NCBI GenBank assembly: GCA_001584585.1
Contig: LSYV01000012.1
Coordinates: 1,690,227-1,704,766, forward strand
Direction: 5' to 3'
From: Gonium pectorale
Taxonomy: Eukaryota; Chlorophyta; Chlorophyceae; Chlamydomonadales; Volvocaceae
Length of the DNA stretch: 14,540 nt
Part shown: positions 1 through 10,200 of the stretch, piece after piece
Layout of the letters: the number at the start of each line of letters is the position of its first letter
Position numbering within the stretch: the first letter of the stretch is position 1
Translations under genes and position numbers: made by a program
Notes under the pieces: model-generated
What the model saw: the letters and a program-made list of their open reading frames with translations, nothing else
What the model was told of the DNA's origin: nothing
The model's database searches: none

Positions 1-38
1 TGGAAACATCACACCCTCGTGTGTATGTCCGCAGAGGC
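1..38 (+). repeat. Dispersed hairpin-forming repeat, copy A (decayed)
   Basis: Copy A begins TGGAAAC and ends AGAGGC, and aligns with 931-970 with eight substitutions and a 2-nt gap placed in the hairpin loop. Seven of the eight substitutions are transitions. It can fold with stem CACAC (10-14) against GTGTG (19-23). Several differences are CG in copy B and CA or TG in copy A, as expected from CpG deamination. The family of repeat is not recognised. Copy A starts at the window edge, so its full extent is unknown. Confidence 0.5.
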
Positions 39-566
39 TGCCTTCCCCGTTTTTGGTTCTCTTTTTTAGCGGCGGAGCAGCGGCAGCGCCCGTGACATAA
101 CGTTTCTTCCCGCTAACTACACCCTTGCACAAACAATGCGCACGACGCTGGGCCTTTGCTCGCTGACATCGGAGTTTTGCAGGTTGCCTTCACCTCTACC
201 AAGACCGCCGTTCCTCCTCCTACTGAGTATGCGATTCGGTGTCCCGCGACCCGTTTCCCATTCCGTATTACCCCCAATCCCGTCCCAACCAGGCCTCCAG
301 ACGTCATCGTCAGCATGGATTTCCCCGTCATCAGCGTAGGCCGGCCCAATACCGTACTGGCACTTCGGCGGGCGCACAACGGCACATACAAAAGAACGTG
401 CATAGTTGGCGACTTGACATAGTGGGTAAAAAGGTGGATTGCCAAGCCACCGCGACGCTCGGTAGACACATTGCGTACGATCATCGCGGAAGCCAGCGCA
501 TCCTCGTAGATGGCCTCCTACTTCAAAATTGAAGTTGGTTGGCGGAGTGTCCATATAGCCTGCTGT
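1..566. other. Region downstream of the thioredoxin-like gene; no supported gene
   Basis: This stretch lies beyond the proposed stop codon of the thioredoxin-like gene at 567. Open frames run through 113-554 on the minus strand and 156-422 on the plus strand, but none has a recognisable domain and they overlap one another antisense, so I do not call a gene. No TGTAA polyadenylation pentamer was seen here on the minus strand, so a further 3' exon of the thioredoxin-like gene remains possible. Positions 1-38 hold one copy of a dispersed repeat listed separately. Confidence 0.4.
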
Positions 567-1583
567 CTACCGCGGCGGCGTCGTTCGGGCCACCAGCGAA
601 TGTAGTATGCCACGCATCTGGTCGTAGGGTTGGGGCTGGGTTGCAGATGCAGCAGCCCGGCCTGAATGGTAGGGGGACGCGGCCAGGGTCTGAGCCCGCA
701 GGCGAGCAACTTGGGGAGGATGGATTGCAGCCTGATGGAAACCATGTTCCCGCGTATCTGAAGCGGCGTGACATGCTGCGACCGTGGTAGCCCGTAGCTG
801 GCGGGTGATCATACCTTGGCCATCTAGCAACACAAATGCAGGCACTCGTGTGATCTTGTAGTGCAAGAGCTACAGCACAAGGGGATAGTAAAAGGGCGGG
901 ACGAGCGTCACATGGCTTGCTTTGTACCCGTGGAAACGTCGCGCCTTCGGGCGTGCATGACCGTAGAGGCGGACTGCAGATTTCTCTTTCTTGAACAGGA
1001 ATCAGCGGCAGGCATCCGACCTTAAGGTGATACCAATGCACCCAGTAGCCCCAGCATGGCGCATAAGCAGAAATCCCGAACACGCAGAGGATAAACAAGG
1101 CACGTGCAAGCACAGCACGATGGCGTGCCAGGCGATGGTCTGCCACACCTCTGGGGCCCATTCAGATTCCTTGTCGGCATCCACGCGAAGGATTGTGAGG
1201 TCGTGTCGTTGACGTGCTACCTTTTGATGCAAGAGTCGGTCAGCCGTGTCACTTGTCAGGCGTCAACGCATGCACCGTAATCGCAGGTCAAATCCTGACC
1301 TGATTAACATCGCCTGACAGCTTTTGGCATGTTGGACAAGCACTGGAGCTAAAGAAGATGATTGTTGGCCCCGCGCTGTGTCTGTGCGAAGACATTGCTT
1401 CTGTCCATGGGCACTTCGCCTGCACTTCTCAGAAGTCACAAGTTCTACACGAAGCGATTGTTGGTGGTTGGTAGGGTTCGTTTGGCAGTTGGCATCCTCT
1501 GAAGTGCCGTACATCACACGTCCTACCACCTGGCTGAAGTGCACGATCGCAGGCAGGCTGGTCGTGCTGATTGGAGAGCTCAT
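567..1583 (-). CDS. Thioredoxin-fold protein with CPTC redox motif (spliced, ends uncertain)
   Basis: Proposed minus-strand exons: 1583-1530, 1419-1300, 1220-1149 and 869-567 (TAG), all joined in phase 0, giving 182 aa. The core reads as a thioredoxin fold in order: strand PTIIFFSSS (residues 36-44), active-site CPTC (46-49) followed by QKL, strand LTILRVDAD (about 65-73), then YKITRVPAFVLLDGQG (86-101), whose Pro92 is the expected cis-proline. The usual WCGPC is replaced by ACPTC, so both redox cysteines are kept but the Trp is absent. It would act as a thiol-disulfide oxidoreductase; substrate and location are unknown. The exon holding CPTC, the next exon and the VPAF exon are well supported by mutual phase and fold. 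Exon 1 (good GCCATG context) and the roughly 60-residue tail after GQG are weaker. An alternative is a splice at the GTATGA at 814 or a start at Met 1395. It lies 317 bp downstream of, and in the same direction as, the TsaD-type gene. Confidence 0.62.
931..970 (+). repeat. Dispersed hairpin-forming repeat, copy B
   Basis: Copy B matches 1-38. It folds with stem CGCGCC (940-945), loop TTCG and GGCGTG (950-955), including one G-T wobble. It sits inside the third intron of the proposed thioredoxin-like gene (870-1148). A pyrimidine-rich stretch follows both copies (about 46-68 and 980-990). It could be a fragment of a transposon or SINE-like element; the sequence alone does not decide. Confidence 0.5.
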
Positions 1584-1899
1584 GGCGCTGCAGTATGGTC
1601 ATCGGGGCACGGGAGCACTGGTCGGTGGTGGACAGAGATGGTGGGCGGGCGCTGGCGTCGTGTCTGGCACCCCCTGTCTCCTGTGTCTTCTCATGTCCTT
1701 CAGATTGCGAACTTGCGACCACACCGTAGCAGGGTCATAGTTCCATAGTATGGGTGGAATATTGTTTTCCTTACAGACCGCCCCCTGGCCAGTCGCGGCA
1801 TACGTCGAGGGGGCCCCGGCGCGAGCCTTCAGCGGCATGGCACTAAACGGCGTCCCCCGCCCCTGCAGCCTCCTTCTCGCGTCCCCCGCCCATCCTGTG
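1584..1899. other. Gap between TsaD-type and thioredoxin-like genes
   Basis: This 316-bp interval holds the presumed 3' UTR of the TsaD-type gene, its TGTAA signal, and the presumed promoter and 5' UTR of the thioredoxin-like gene. No additional gene with recognisable content was seen. The overlapping open frames here lack domain similarity. Confidence 0.5.
1771..1775 (-). terminator. TGTAA polyadenylation signal for the TsaD-type gene
   Basis: The minus strand reads TGTAA here, 125 nt past the TGA at 1902-1900. TGTAA is the established polyadenylation pentamer of volvocine green algae. Distance and orientation fit a short 3' UTR. The motif is short, so chance occurrence cannot be excluded. 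Confidence 0.55.
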
Positions 1900-4800
1900 T
1901 CACTGTGCGAGGGCCATCGCGCCAGCCTCGACCACCGGCAGGGCTGCCTGGCTGCCGCTCTCACCCTCGCCACCTTCACCGCCGCCGCCGCTGGGCCCCA
2001 CTCCCGTTGCCGACGGCGTCACGCCGGACGCGGCCGGGGGCACTAGGTCACTCAGCGCCGTGAACATGCGGACCTTTTTAACGGACCGCCGCTCCTCCCG
2101 TCGTGCTGCCTCGCTCTTTGGGTGCAGCTCGCTCGTCAACGGCCACCGCGGCTTCAGCTCGATCCACTCCGCCCCCGCCCCAGACCCCGCCCCCGCGCCC
2201 AGCCCCGGCGAAGGTGCAGCTCCCGCCTCGGTCGCTCCGGTGCCCGCAGCCGCGGCTTCTGTGGCAGCGTCCCCAAGTGGCAGGGGCGGCGGCGGCGGCT
2301 CCGCCCACCCGCAGGCGATGCGCTCGATGCCCGCCCAGGCCACCATGACTCCGTTGTCCGTGCACCAACGGGGCGGGGGCAGCACCAGCTCCAGGCCCTC
2401 CGACCCTGCGAAGCGCAGGACCACGGCGTGGGGGAAAGGGGGGGCTCAGGGACAACGACAAGTCAGGGTGCGGCAGGACTTGTGGCAGGCGCGAGCGCCT
2501 TAGAAGCACTGGGGGGGAGTAGGTCGGAAGGCATTCTCAGTAGATAATCCCTGGGGCGCATTCCTCTCCCGACCACCGAAACAACAGGCTGAGCGCTGAG
2601 GGTGGACTGGGCTCCCGGTGTTTCGTGGCCCAACGTCGCAACTCCCGGTGGCCCGTCGCATTTATGTACCACCCGGCCGAAGGGGCTGGGGGCCCAGAAG
2701 CACGGGGGGGGGGGGGTGACATTACGAACAGCGCCTCAGAAGCCTCGCGCAGCACTGAAGAACATTACGACGCTTTGCCCGCAGCCCCCTGGCGGGACTC
2801 GCGTCACCTGTGAGGTCCTGAAGGCTGGCGCGGACGACCTTGTTGCACGCCACGCCGCCCGCTACCACCAGGTGCCGCAGCCCGGGGGCCAGCTCGCGCG
2901 CCCACGTCACGCCGCGGCGCGTCTTCTCCATCAAATGAGTCACAGCCACCGACTGGAAGGACGCCGCGATGTCGGCCTTGAGCTGCGGTGGGCGTGGTGG
3001 GCGTGAGGCAAGGGGGCCAAGACGTGAGCAGGGTGGACAGGCACCGCCGAGGCCTCGAGCTGAGGGGTGCGTCCGGACGGACAACGGGCAATGGCGAGCA
3101 AAGAGGTAAAGATAGGAGCTCGGCAAGAAATAGGATCCTAACTGCATGGCAGCCTAACGTGATGCAGCAGCACGTCGTTGCCAAGCATGGAGAGAGACAT
3201 CCATTGCCTGGGGCGAACATAAGCCGGTTGAGAAGGGAGAGGCGCATGCCGACCTCCAGCTGCGAGGGCCCGGCAAGAAGAGTCCCTTGATACCATGCAG
3301 TATAGGCGGAACGCCAGGTCCAAGATGGTGTCCGCAGGCCGCACAGCTCTGACTAGAGCGCAGTCGCTCCATCGCTCCCAACCTTACCACTCCCTCGCCC
3401 GTTCCGAAGCAGGTCCCAGACCTCCCATACGGTCCCCAGCCTTCCCGGCCTTCCCGTGCACCACCTCCCAGCGCGAGTCACGCGCCGCGGCAGGTCGGGC
3501 CGGAGCCGTCTCCGGGCCAGAGCGCTGCACGCCCGAAGTCCACTTGTGCTGGACCCACCTTGTACACCTCCTGAGCTGTCAGATGCTGTGTCAGCGCGGG
3601 CGCCAGCCGCTGCTCAATGGCCAGGCGAGAGCTGGTCTTGAGGCCGGCGAACGAAAAGTCGCACGTTGCGTATTTCCGCATTGGAACCGCGAACCTGCTC
3701 GGGAGGGTGGACCGGCAAGGCTGACTTTCAAGCTAGCCCCGAAGCTGCCAGGGGTGCAGCCCAGACATAGCTTTGCCGCTGTTTATCCGCGGATAACATG
3801 ATCAGAGGCAGCAGCAGAGCCCAGCCCATGTCGCGTGGCGGCAGCAGCTCCCCGCCGGCCCATTGCGACCCGACCAGACGTGGAGCGACGCAGATTCGTA
3901 CGGCCAGACTCCGCGAATGCTACTGAAACCCCCCAGGCATAGTAACGTTTGTGTCGGAGAGGCAGAAACGCAGCCTTGTCTGCCCGCCCTCATGGCAGCC
4001 AACCTCTTTCGTCCTTCCGCACCTGAAGGCCCTGGGATCGCCATCCCGAGCCAGCGCCTCCAGGGCTGCCCCACCGTGCGGGCGCAACTCCAGCTCCAGT
4101 AGCCGCGCCACCTTGTCGTACGCCTCACCTGCACGGCGCGGTCGGTACCATGGCCGCGGGGGGAGCCGGTGCAGGTACAAGTGAGGGCAGGTCGCGGGGC
4201 GCACGCCGTTTAGGTGCCAAATATGCATTGCCGCACCCTCCGGGTGTGCGCCTCACATGAATTGGATGGGATTTGGGAAGGTGACCGGGTGACCAAGGCC
4301 CGAAAGCGAGTGCAGGAACGCCGGCGGATCCAACGCTGTGCAGAGACGGTGGCCCAAGGGTCAGTGGCGCAAGGATGGATTCGCGGGGCCTTATGCCACG
4401 GGGCGCTCCCCTCGCCGTTTCGCATTTTTATGTCCGAATAAGTTCACATTGTTCGCGCCGCGCTTTTCATCGGCCAAGCACCACCATTTCAATATCGACC
4501 CGTCCAGTCACTCACCCAGGGCGTCGTCCACCGTGGTCCCGAGCTGCACGTAGTCCCCCACGCCACGCACGAGGACCAGGAGATTGTGCCCTCCCGACAC
4601 CAGAAGGCATAGAAACGGGAAGGGCACCGAGGCGCAGCGAAACACGTCGGAAGCAACCGCCGACGCATCCGGCATCGGCGCTGAGCTACCGGCGCCGCCA
4701 GTGCTTCTGTCAGCGGTATGGCTGAGGTCCCCGTTACGCTCGTCGCTGGTGCCGTTATTGCCGCTGCTGCTGCTGCGGTTGGAGGAAGAGGCCTGCTCTG

Positions 4801-6773
4801 CGGGGACTCCATTGAGCGTCGTGCATCCCGAGAACGACGCCGAAGCCTGTCCCGCAGCGGTGTACGGGGCCGGTGCGGCCTGGGGCTCGTAGCTGGCTGG
4901 CTGACGTGATGCGGCCACCTCTGACCCTGCCCCTGCCACTGGGTCCCGTTCCGAAGGCCCAGGGACCGGATGCCCGCTCTCCAACAATCGCCTGGCCTGC
5001 TGCGGCTCCTGGACTAGTAGCACCTCCTGCGACTGCTCTCCGTCGGCCGCCGGGGCTGCGGCTGGGGGGGCGCGCGTCGCAGAGAGTCGCACAGCGGGCG
5101 CCGCCACCGCTGCGGCAGCCGGCGGCAGCCGCGCGACGAGCGCGTGTGCCTCCATGTGGTGTACGGAAACAAGGGGAATGCCGTACTGTCGTGCGAGATC
5201 CCGCGCCTTCGCAGCGCCCACCTGCCCAAGGGGCGCAGGAGCGAAGGCCGATGCGGAGTGGGGAGTCGGATCCGTCAGCAGCGGAAAGGGAAGCTATCCA
5301 ACACGGTAACGCCTTCCACGTGCACTTTGTGCAGCACGGATCCAAGCGACGTACGACCTGCACACGCACCCTCAGACATACGGTGCGATCACGCCACCGT
5401 GGGGACGCCCCGCTCCCGGCGCAACGCACGGCAGCGCACTCATGCCGTGCGGACCCGCTCGTTGTACGCACCACCGGAAGCAACTGCGGCAGCCCGGCAA
5501 GCGGCCAGCGACCATGCAGCAAGTGCAACATGCCTGGCCTTCTCCACCTGAAGAAGGCTCCTGTCGCAGCTTCCTGTCCCTACCAGACCGCTCACAACCC
5601 ACCCGCAAGCACAGTCCCAGCCCCGGGCCGATGGTGACCGCGATGGCGCTCAGCTGCTGCGGCCTCAGCCCCGCCGCCGCCAGCGCGCGGTCCACCACAG
5701 CGTCTATGGCGGCCGCATGCGCGTCGCGAGCCAGGTTGGGCACCACGCCGCCTGCGAGCAGAGGGCCGGCGCAAGCATAGGGCGGGGGTAGATTGGTTTG
5801 GTATGATCTGTATTTGACGGCCGGGACTGGTGGAGGCTCCTCGTCCTCGGAGAGGTGAGCTGCCAGCATGGGTTGAATCCGGGCCTACGACCGGCAGAAG
5901 CAATCCGTCATTCCTTCTTCGCAAGGACCGTCAGGACCGCAGCCTGTACACGCAAGTTGAGGCCCTGCCAACGGCGCTGGCTTTCACCCCCCTGCTCGTT
6001 ATGGCATGCGCAATCATGAATTTGCATCGAGATCTGTGTTGCGCTTGGCAGCTGGCGTCCCTGACGGCCGCCGCCCGCCCGGCTCACGGGTTGGGCAAAT
6101 CCCGCCGACTCCGAACCCGTGACTCACCCCACTGCGCGTGAATGTCCGCCTGTGTCGCGATCGCCTCGCCTAGCACCTGCCCATATGACGTCACCACCGC
6201 GACGCCCGTGTCGTCACAGCTGCTCTCGATCCCAAGGACCACCAGCGGTGGTCTCTGTTGCCCTGGCGATGGAGCCGCCTGTGGGACGGAGCTGGTTGCA
6301 GCCGCCGTGCTGGCGGCGGTCAGGGCGTCTTGCGATAGTTGCTGAGCTGGAGGTTCGCTGGCACCGGCGAGGCGATTGCCAGCTGCGGCTGCGACGCCAG
6401 CAAAGCGGAATGCCGCACGGTTCGGTGCCCGCCACGGGGTTTCGACTACCGGGGCTGCTGGGGCTGACGGGCAGGGCAGGTAAGGTCAAGGGGGTTCGAG
6501 CTTTGCTAGGATCACTCAGCAACAGGGAAACATGGTGCCGGGATCGGGTGTTGAACTTGGGGCGCAAGGGGTAACAGCACAGAGCTGGGGGTGCGGGGCG
6601 GAGGGAGGCCTACGCCGTGGCGCACCTGCATGGCACGCCGATGCCAGTGCCACAGGGGCTTCTCGGCAGGGACTCCGAAGCAGTAAACTCGCGCCGCTGA
6701 GGACGCAGCGCGGGGCGTGCCGCGCAAATGGATGTGCGGCGCCACAAGCCGCAGGCTGTGTTTTGTAAACCAT
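1900..6773 (-). CDS. GCP1: Organellar-type tRNA N6-adenosine threonylcarbamoyltransferase (TsaD/Qri7/GCP1 family)
   Basis: Eight minus-strand exons: 6773-6626, 6463-6128, 5751-5603, 5221-4516, 4128-4023, 3694-3559, 2982-2808, 2405-1900; every junction is GT-AG and in phase, giving 753 aa ending in TGA. The family transfers threonylcarbamoyl to A37 of ANN-decoding tRNAs (t6A). Visible motifs: GIESSCDDT (127-135), [13 protein letters not shown] (161-173), TIGPGL, HHMEAH (232-237; metal-binding His233/His237), LVSGGHN (418-424), [20 protein letters not shown] (494-502), VVAGGVACN (566-574), [12 protein letters not shown] (600-611), then ELKPRWPLT and RSVKKVRM as in plant organellar homologues. 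The N terminus is Arg/Ala/Ser-rich and poor in acidic residues, suggesting an organelle presequence. Start: ATG in ideal GCCATGG context. Oddities: about 168 Ala/Ser/Gly-rich residues (244-411) between HHMEAH and SGGH, a Pro/Gly/Ala linker before KPRWPL, and a low-complexity tail, so the protein is far longer than the usual 340-480 aa. Exons 2-8 are secure; exon 1 is probable. Confidence 0.93.
2704..2716 (+). repeat. Poly-G homopolymer (13 G) in an intron
   Basis: A run of 13 G lies in the last intron (2807-2406) of the TsaD-type gene. It does not affect coding. Length may be unreliable because such runs are prone to sequencing error and slippage. Confidence 0.9.
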
Positions 6774-7206
6774 GGCTCCAGCTGCTAACAGGAAACGCTT
6801 TGTATACGAGTGCCTGACCAGAGACTATTGTTTCCGCTCTGCTGTCATGGAGCCACAGCAACCAGTACAAAAAGGCCGCAATTGATAGCGCGGAATGCAG
6901 GAGTCAGTCGGTATGCAGCAATGGTATCAATGTGCACAGGGGAACTCGCCAACCAACTGGCAACCCACTACCGTAATACATGTATGGGCGCCATGCATAG
7001 CTGATGGACATCGCACATGGTCGCAAGAGAGCTTACATTGATACTGGGATTTTGGCTATCAGCGGCCACAATTTCATAAGCCGTCTCCCCAGCGGCTGCG
7101 CACCACGACGCACACGTACAGTCTACCTCTACGTGACATCAAACACTCCCTGCTTTAAGCCTGTTTTTTGACGCTAACCCGACGGCTAAGAAAGGCACGG
7201 CGCAGG
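6774..7206. promoter_or_regulatory. Divergent promoter region between TsaD-type and OPR-like genes
   Basis: The two start codons (minus 6773 and plus 7207) face away from each other across 433 bp that holds no supported gene. It is visibly less GC-rich than the flanking exons and contains short palindromes such as ATACATGTAT near 6976. No specific factor-binding site or TATA box can be assigned. It must hold both promoters and 5' UTRs if both gene models are right. Confidence 0.6.
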
Positions 7207-10200
7207 ATGCTCTCAAGCATCCTCCTCGAGAGCGCCGGTAAGCACGAAAAGAGACCTACTGGCATCATCTGCTTGTGCCTTCTGTCAGCGATAGGGCTTG
7301 AGCGGCGTCTCGGCGATCATCGCACACATCTGCTATTTTACAGCGCGTGAGAGCAGCTTTACGGAAAACCAAGGAGCCGTGCGCTTTGACATTACCGATC
7401 TGCGCTCCTCACAGGCTCTCGTGGTGCTGCTGGCGGCTCGCTCTGCGGTGCCGTGTCCCTGTTGCAGCACGCCGCCCTGCACTCGCGGCTTGCGGACCCA
7501 TTTAGCTGCCAAGGAGCTTCTGGGGTGCAAGCCGAGGGGTACCAGACGCAAGCGGACGGGCCGGCGGGGGTGGGCTACCCTAGAAGCAGCCCCCGCGGCA
7601 GCGGCTGCAGCTCTAGCAATCATAGCAATGGCCGGCCCTGCAGCTCTGGGCGAGCGGGCGTGATTGGAGGGCTACAATCTGATGTGCTGAGACTGCTGCA
7701 GGCGCGCGCCGTCTCCATGACAGCCAGCACGTCCTACGAGTGGGTGCGGGTCCAGGCTCGGCATCAGCGGGTGCCTGGGAGGTCGCTGGGGCTATTGCAC
7801 CCGGGGGTAAAGCTAAGAGCTCTGCCATGAGTTTTGGATGCACCGGCACCCAGCAACCCAGTTGTGACGACGGTATTTGATGAGCAACAGACTGTCAGTT
7901 GGCATGCGCCATTGCCCGTGGACCCGTCCGGACCTATCCTTCTTGTAACCCCCTGCTGCCTTGCCTGTGGCCCCGTGCAGGTTCAAGTCGAATCTTACAC
8001 GCTATGCGAAGAACAAAGTTGCCAACCGGGACAACTTCCAGGTGTGCGATGCACGCCCGCATGTGCCTCCGCCTGTCTCACTGTGACAGCGGCTATCGCC
8101 TTCCTGATGACGGCTGGCCTCTAGCGTTTTCCCTTTCGATCCTAGGGCGTCGGGGCGCATCGGTGGGGACCCTTGTACATGCGAACGCACGAACGGATTG
8201 CAGCGCGCACCGCGGTCGTGCGTTACGACCCCTTGGCTTGCTGCCCGCCTGCGCAAGTGCTGCCCGTCTGTCAACGTGTCCCGCGCTTGCCCATTGGCGC
8301 CCGCAATCCACGTCACAGCGGTGGCGGGAGAGCGGCCGGGACGTCCGAGTGGCGCAGGAGATCCTACGCGAGGGGGCCGGCGCGGGCCGGCCCTCGCGTC
8401 GCAGCGGCGGCAGCGGCGCGCCTCAGGGCGCTATGGGCGAGCTATGGACGCTGCTGATGGAGTGCCGGGACCTGCTCGAGCTGCAGGTCGGCGGGGCGTG
8501 CTGGCGGGTGGCTGTTGGTGCACGGCGATGTGCGATGCGGTCGTAGCGTCGTGGGGTCTTGCGATGGTCGCACGACCCTCGGCGCGTGTTTTGCCTGCGA
8601 TGTTGAGGTGGCATACTCCAGCACGGCATTGGCCGCTGCCCGATGCCGTTGTTTCGGTTTTTCTTACCGGTACTCTTGCAAGGTTGAACACGGAGGGCGG
8701 TGCTGTGGGAGGACGCACGACCGTCAGGAAGCTCGTTGGGCACACATTGGGCATACGGGCTGCCGACTGTGCGCCGGTGCAAGGACAGCCTGGTCCTGCC
8801 GCCCCTCCCAGAAGCCATTCCTGCCCAGGGCCGGAGGACATCGCTGCCATAACCAGCTTGTGCAATTGGTGTGTTAATCCGCCCTCCGTCTACCAGCGCG
8901 CGACCCCGCCAGCAGCAGCCCTGCAGACGCGTTGACGTTCGCTCGCTTCCCCGCGCACCCGCAGCGCCTCCAACTTCGCCACTGAGGACGCCCTCCAATG
9001 CACTTACACCCACCCTCTGCAGGTAGTGGTCCGTGAGTGCGGGCGAGACATGAGCGGCCCGGTGCTGTGCGTCGCCCTTTCCCGCCTTCACAAGCTGAAG
9101 CAGGTGTGTCGGTAGGACCTGGGAGGGGGGCTGTGTAGGAATCGAGCTGCGGCTCTCCAGCAGGCGGGCAGTCGTCGGGGCCGAAAACAGTCGTGGATCC
9201 GCGGGAAAGGTCCCGAAAGTATGCATGTGATGTGTTGGCAGGTGAAAGTGTACCAGTGTGACGGGGTGCGGCGTTTTGGATTGTCTAGGCCCGAAACAAT
9301 TTGTTTTATCTAGAAGAGTTTGCCGTAATCAAAGCCGTTGCTGTACTAAGGCGCTGGCCTGTTTACGCCTGGGCAGGCCACGCCCGATGCGGCGGCTCCA
9401 GGGGCGCTGGCTCGCCGCATCGCGGAGTTGCTGATGCCTCGCCTCCAGGTACACGGCCTGCTCAACGTTCCTAGCTGTGAGCTGCACATGCATCAGCACA
9501 CGCCTCACTCCGATTGAAGCGTAAGGCTTGTGTTGACGTTCGCTGCCGACAGCCATCCATCTGCAGGAGAATGGCAACCTATTCATCACGTCATTTCGCT
9601 GCTTGAATTGCGCCGTGTCACGCCTGTGCTTATGGAACTGTGTGCGACGTTGCCGCTTGCCTGCCAGTCTGCCCTGCTAATGCTAAGCAAATCCGAATTA
9701 TGAACCCACAGCGCACCTCGTGGTCCCGCATTCCCGTCCTGCCAGGAGCGTATCCATGAGACCAAGGCCTCCAACCTAGGGGCTGCGCTCTCCGGCCTCT
9801 CGGACTGCGGCATCGCGCCGGGGCAAGCTCTTCTTGCGGTGGTCACGCAGCGCTTGGTGGCGCGCAGCCCACGAGGCGGGCGCGCGATCCTGGAGTCGGA
9901 CCCACGCGCCCTCTCCTCCCTCCTGCACGCGACTGGCCGCATGATGCAGGCGCAGCGGCAGGCGCAGGCGGAGGGGCCCAACCTCTCCCAGGCACAGCAC
10001 AGCGGCGCCGGCGCAGGGAGCTCGGTGCCCGCGCCAGCGGCGGTAGCGGGGGAGGGAGAGGCCGGCCCGAAGAATGGGGGCGACGTGTTGAGGGAGGAGC
10101 TGTGGCCGGCGCTGCTGTCGGCGGCGGAGTCCAAGCTCCTGCGAGCGCTGGGCGAGGAGCCGCACGGAGCCCCTGCGGTACCCGTGGGCGGCGAGGATGG

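Noticed and set aside
523..1161. 212-codon minus-strand open frame
   Set aside because: It runs across the intron between two well-matched thioredoxin exons in a different frame and contains no recognisable domain.
2060..2547. Plus-strand open frames opposite TsaD exon 7
   Set aside because: They overlap the [10 protein letters not shown] and KPRWPL coding region on the minus strand and are low-complexity complements.
4873..5637. Plus-strand open frames opposite TsaD exons 2 and 3
   Set aside because: The minus strand carries the conserved TsaD motifs here; the plus frames are Pro/Arg-rich shadows without domains.
6214..6567. 117-codon minus-strand open frame starting at 6567 as the TsaD N terminus
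   Set aside because: It is in a different frame from GIESSCDDT and stops right at that motif; the 6773-6626 plus 6463-6128 exon pair gives a continuous in-phase reading.
9567..9660. Possible extra exon after CTGCAG between exons 6 and 7 of the OPR-like gene
   Set aside because: There is an acceptor-like site, but no good donor follows, and exon 6 joins directly to exon 7 in phase with a convincing repeat motif.
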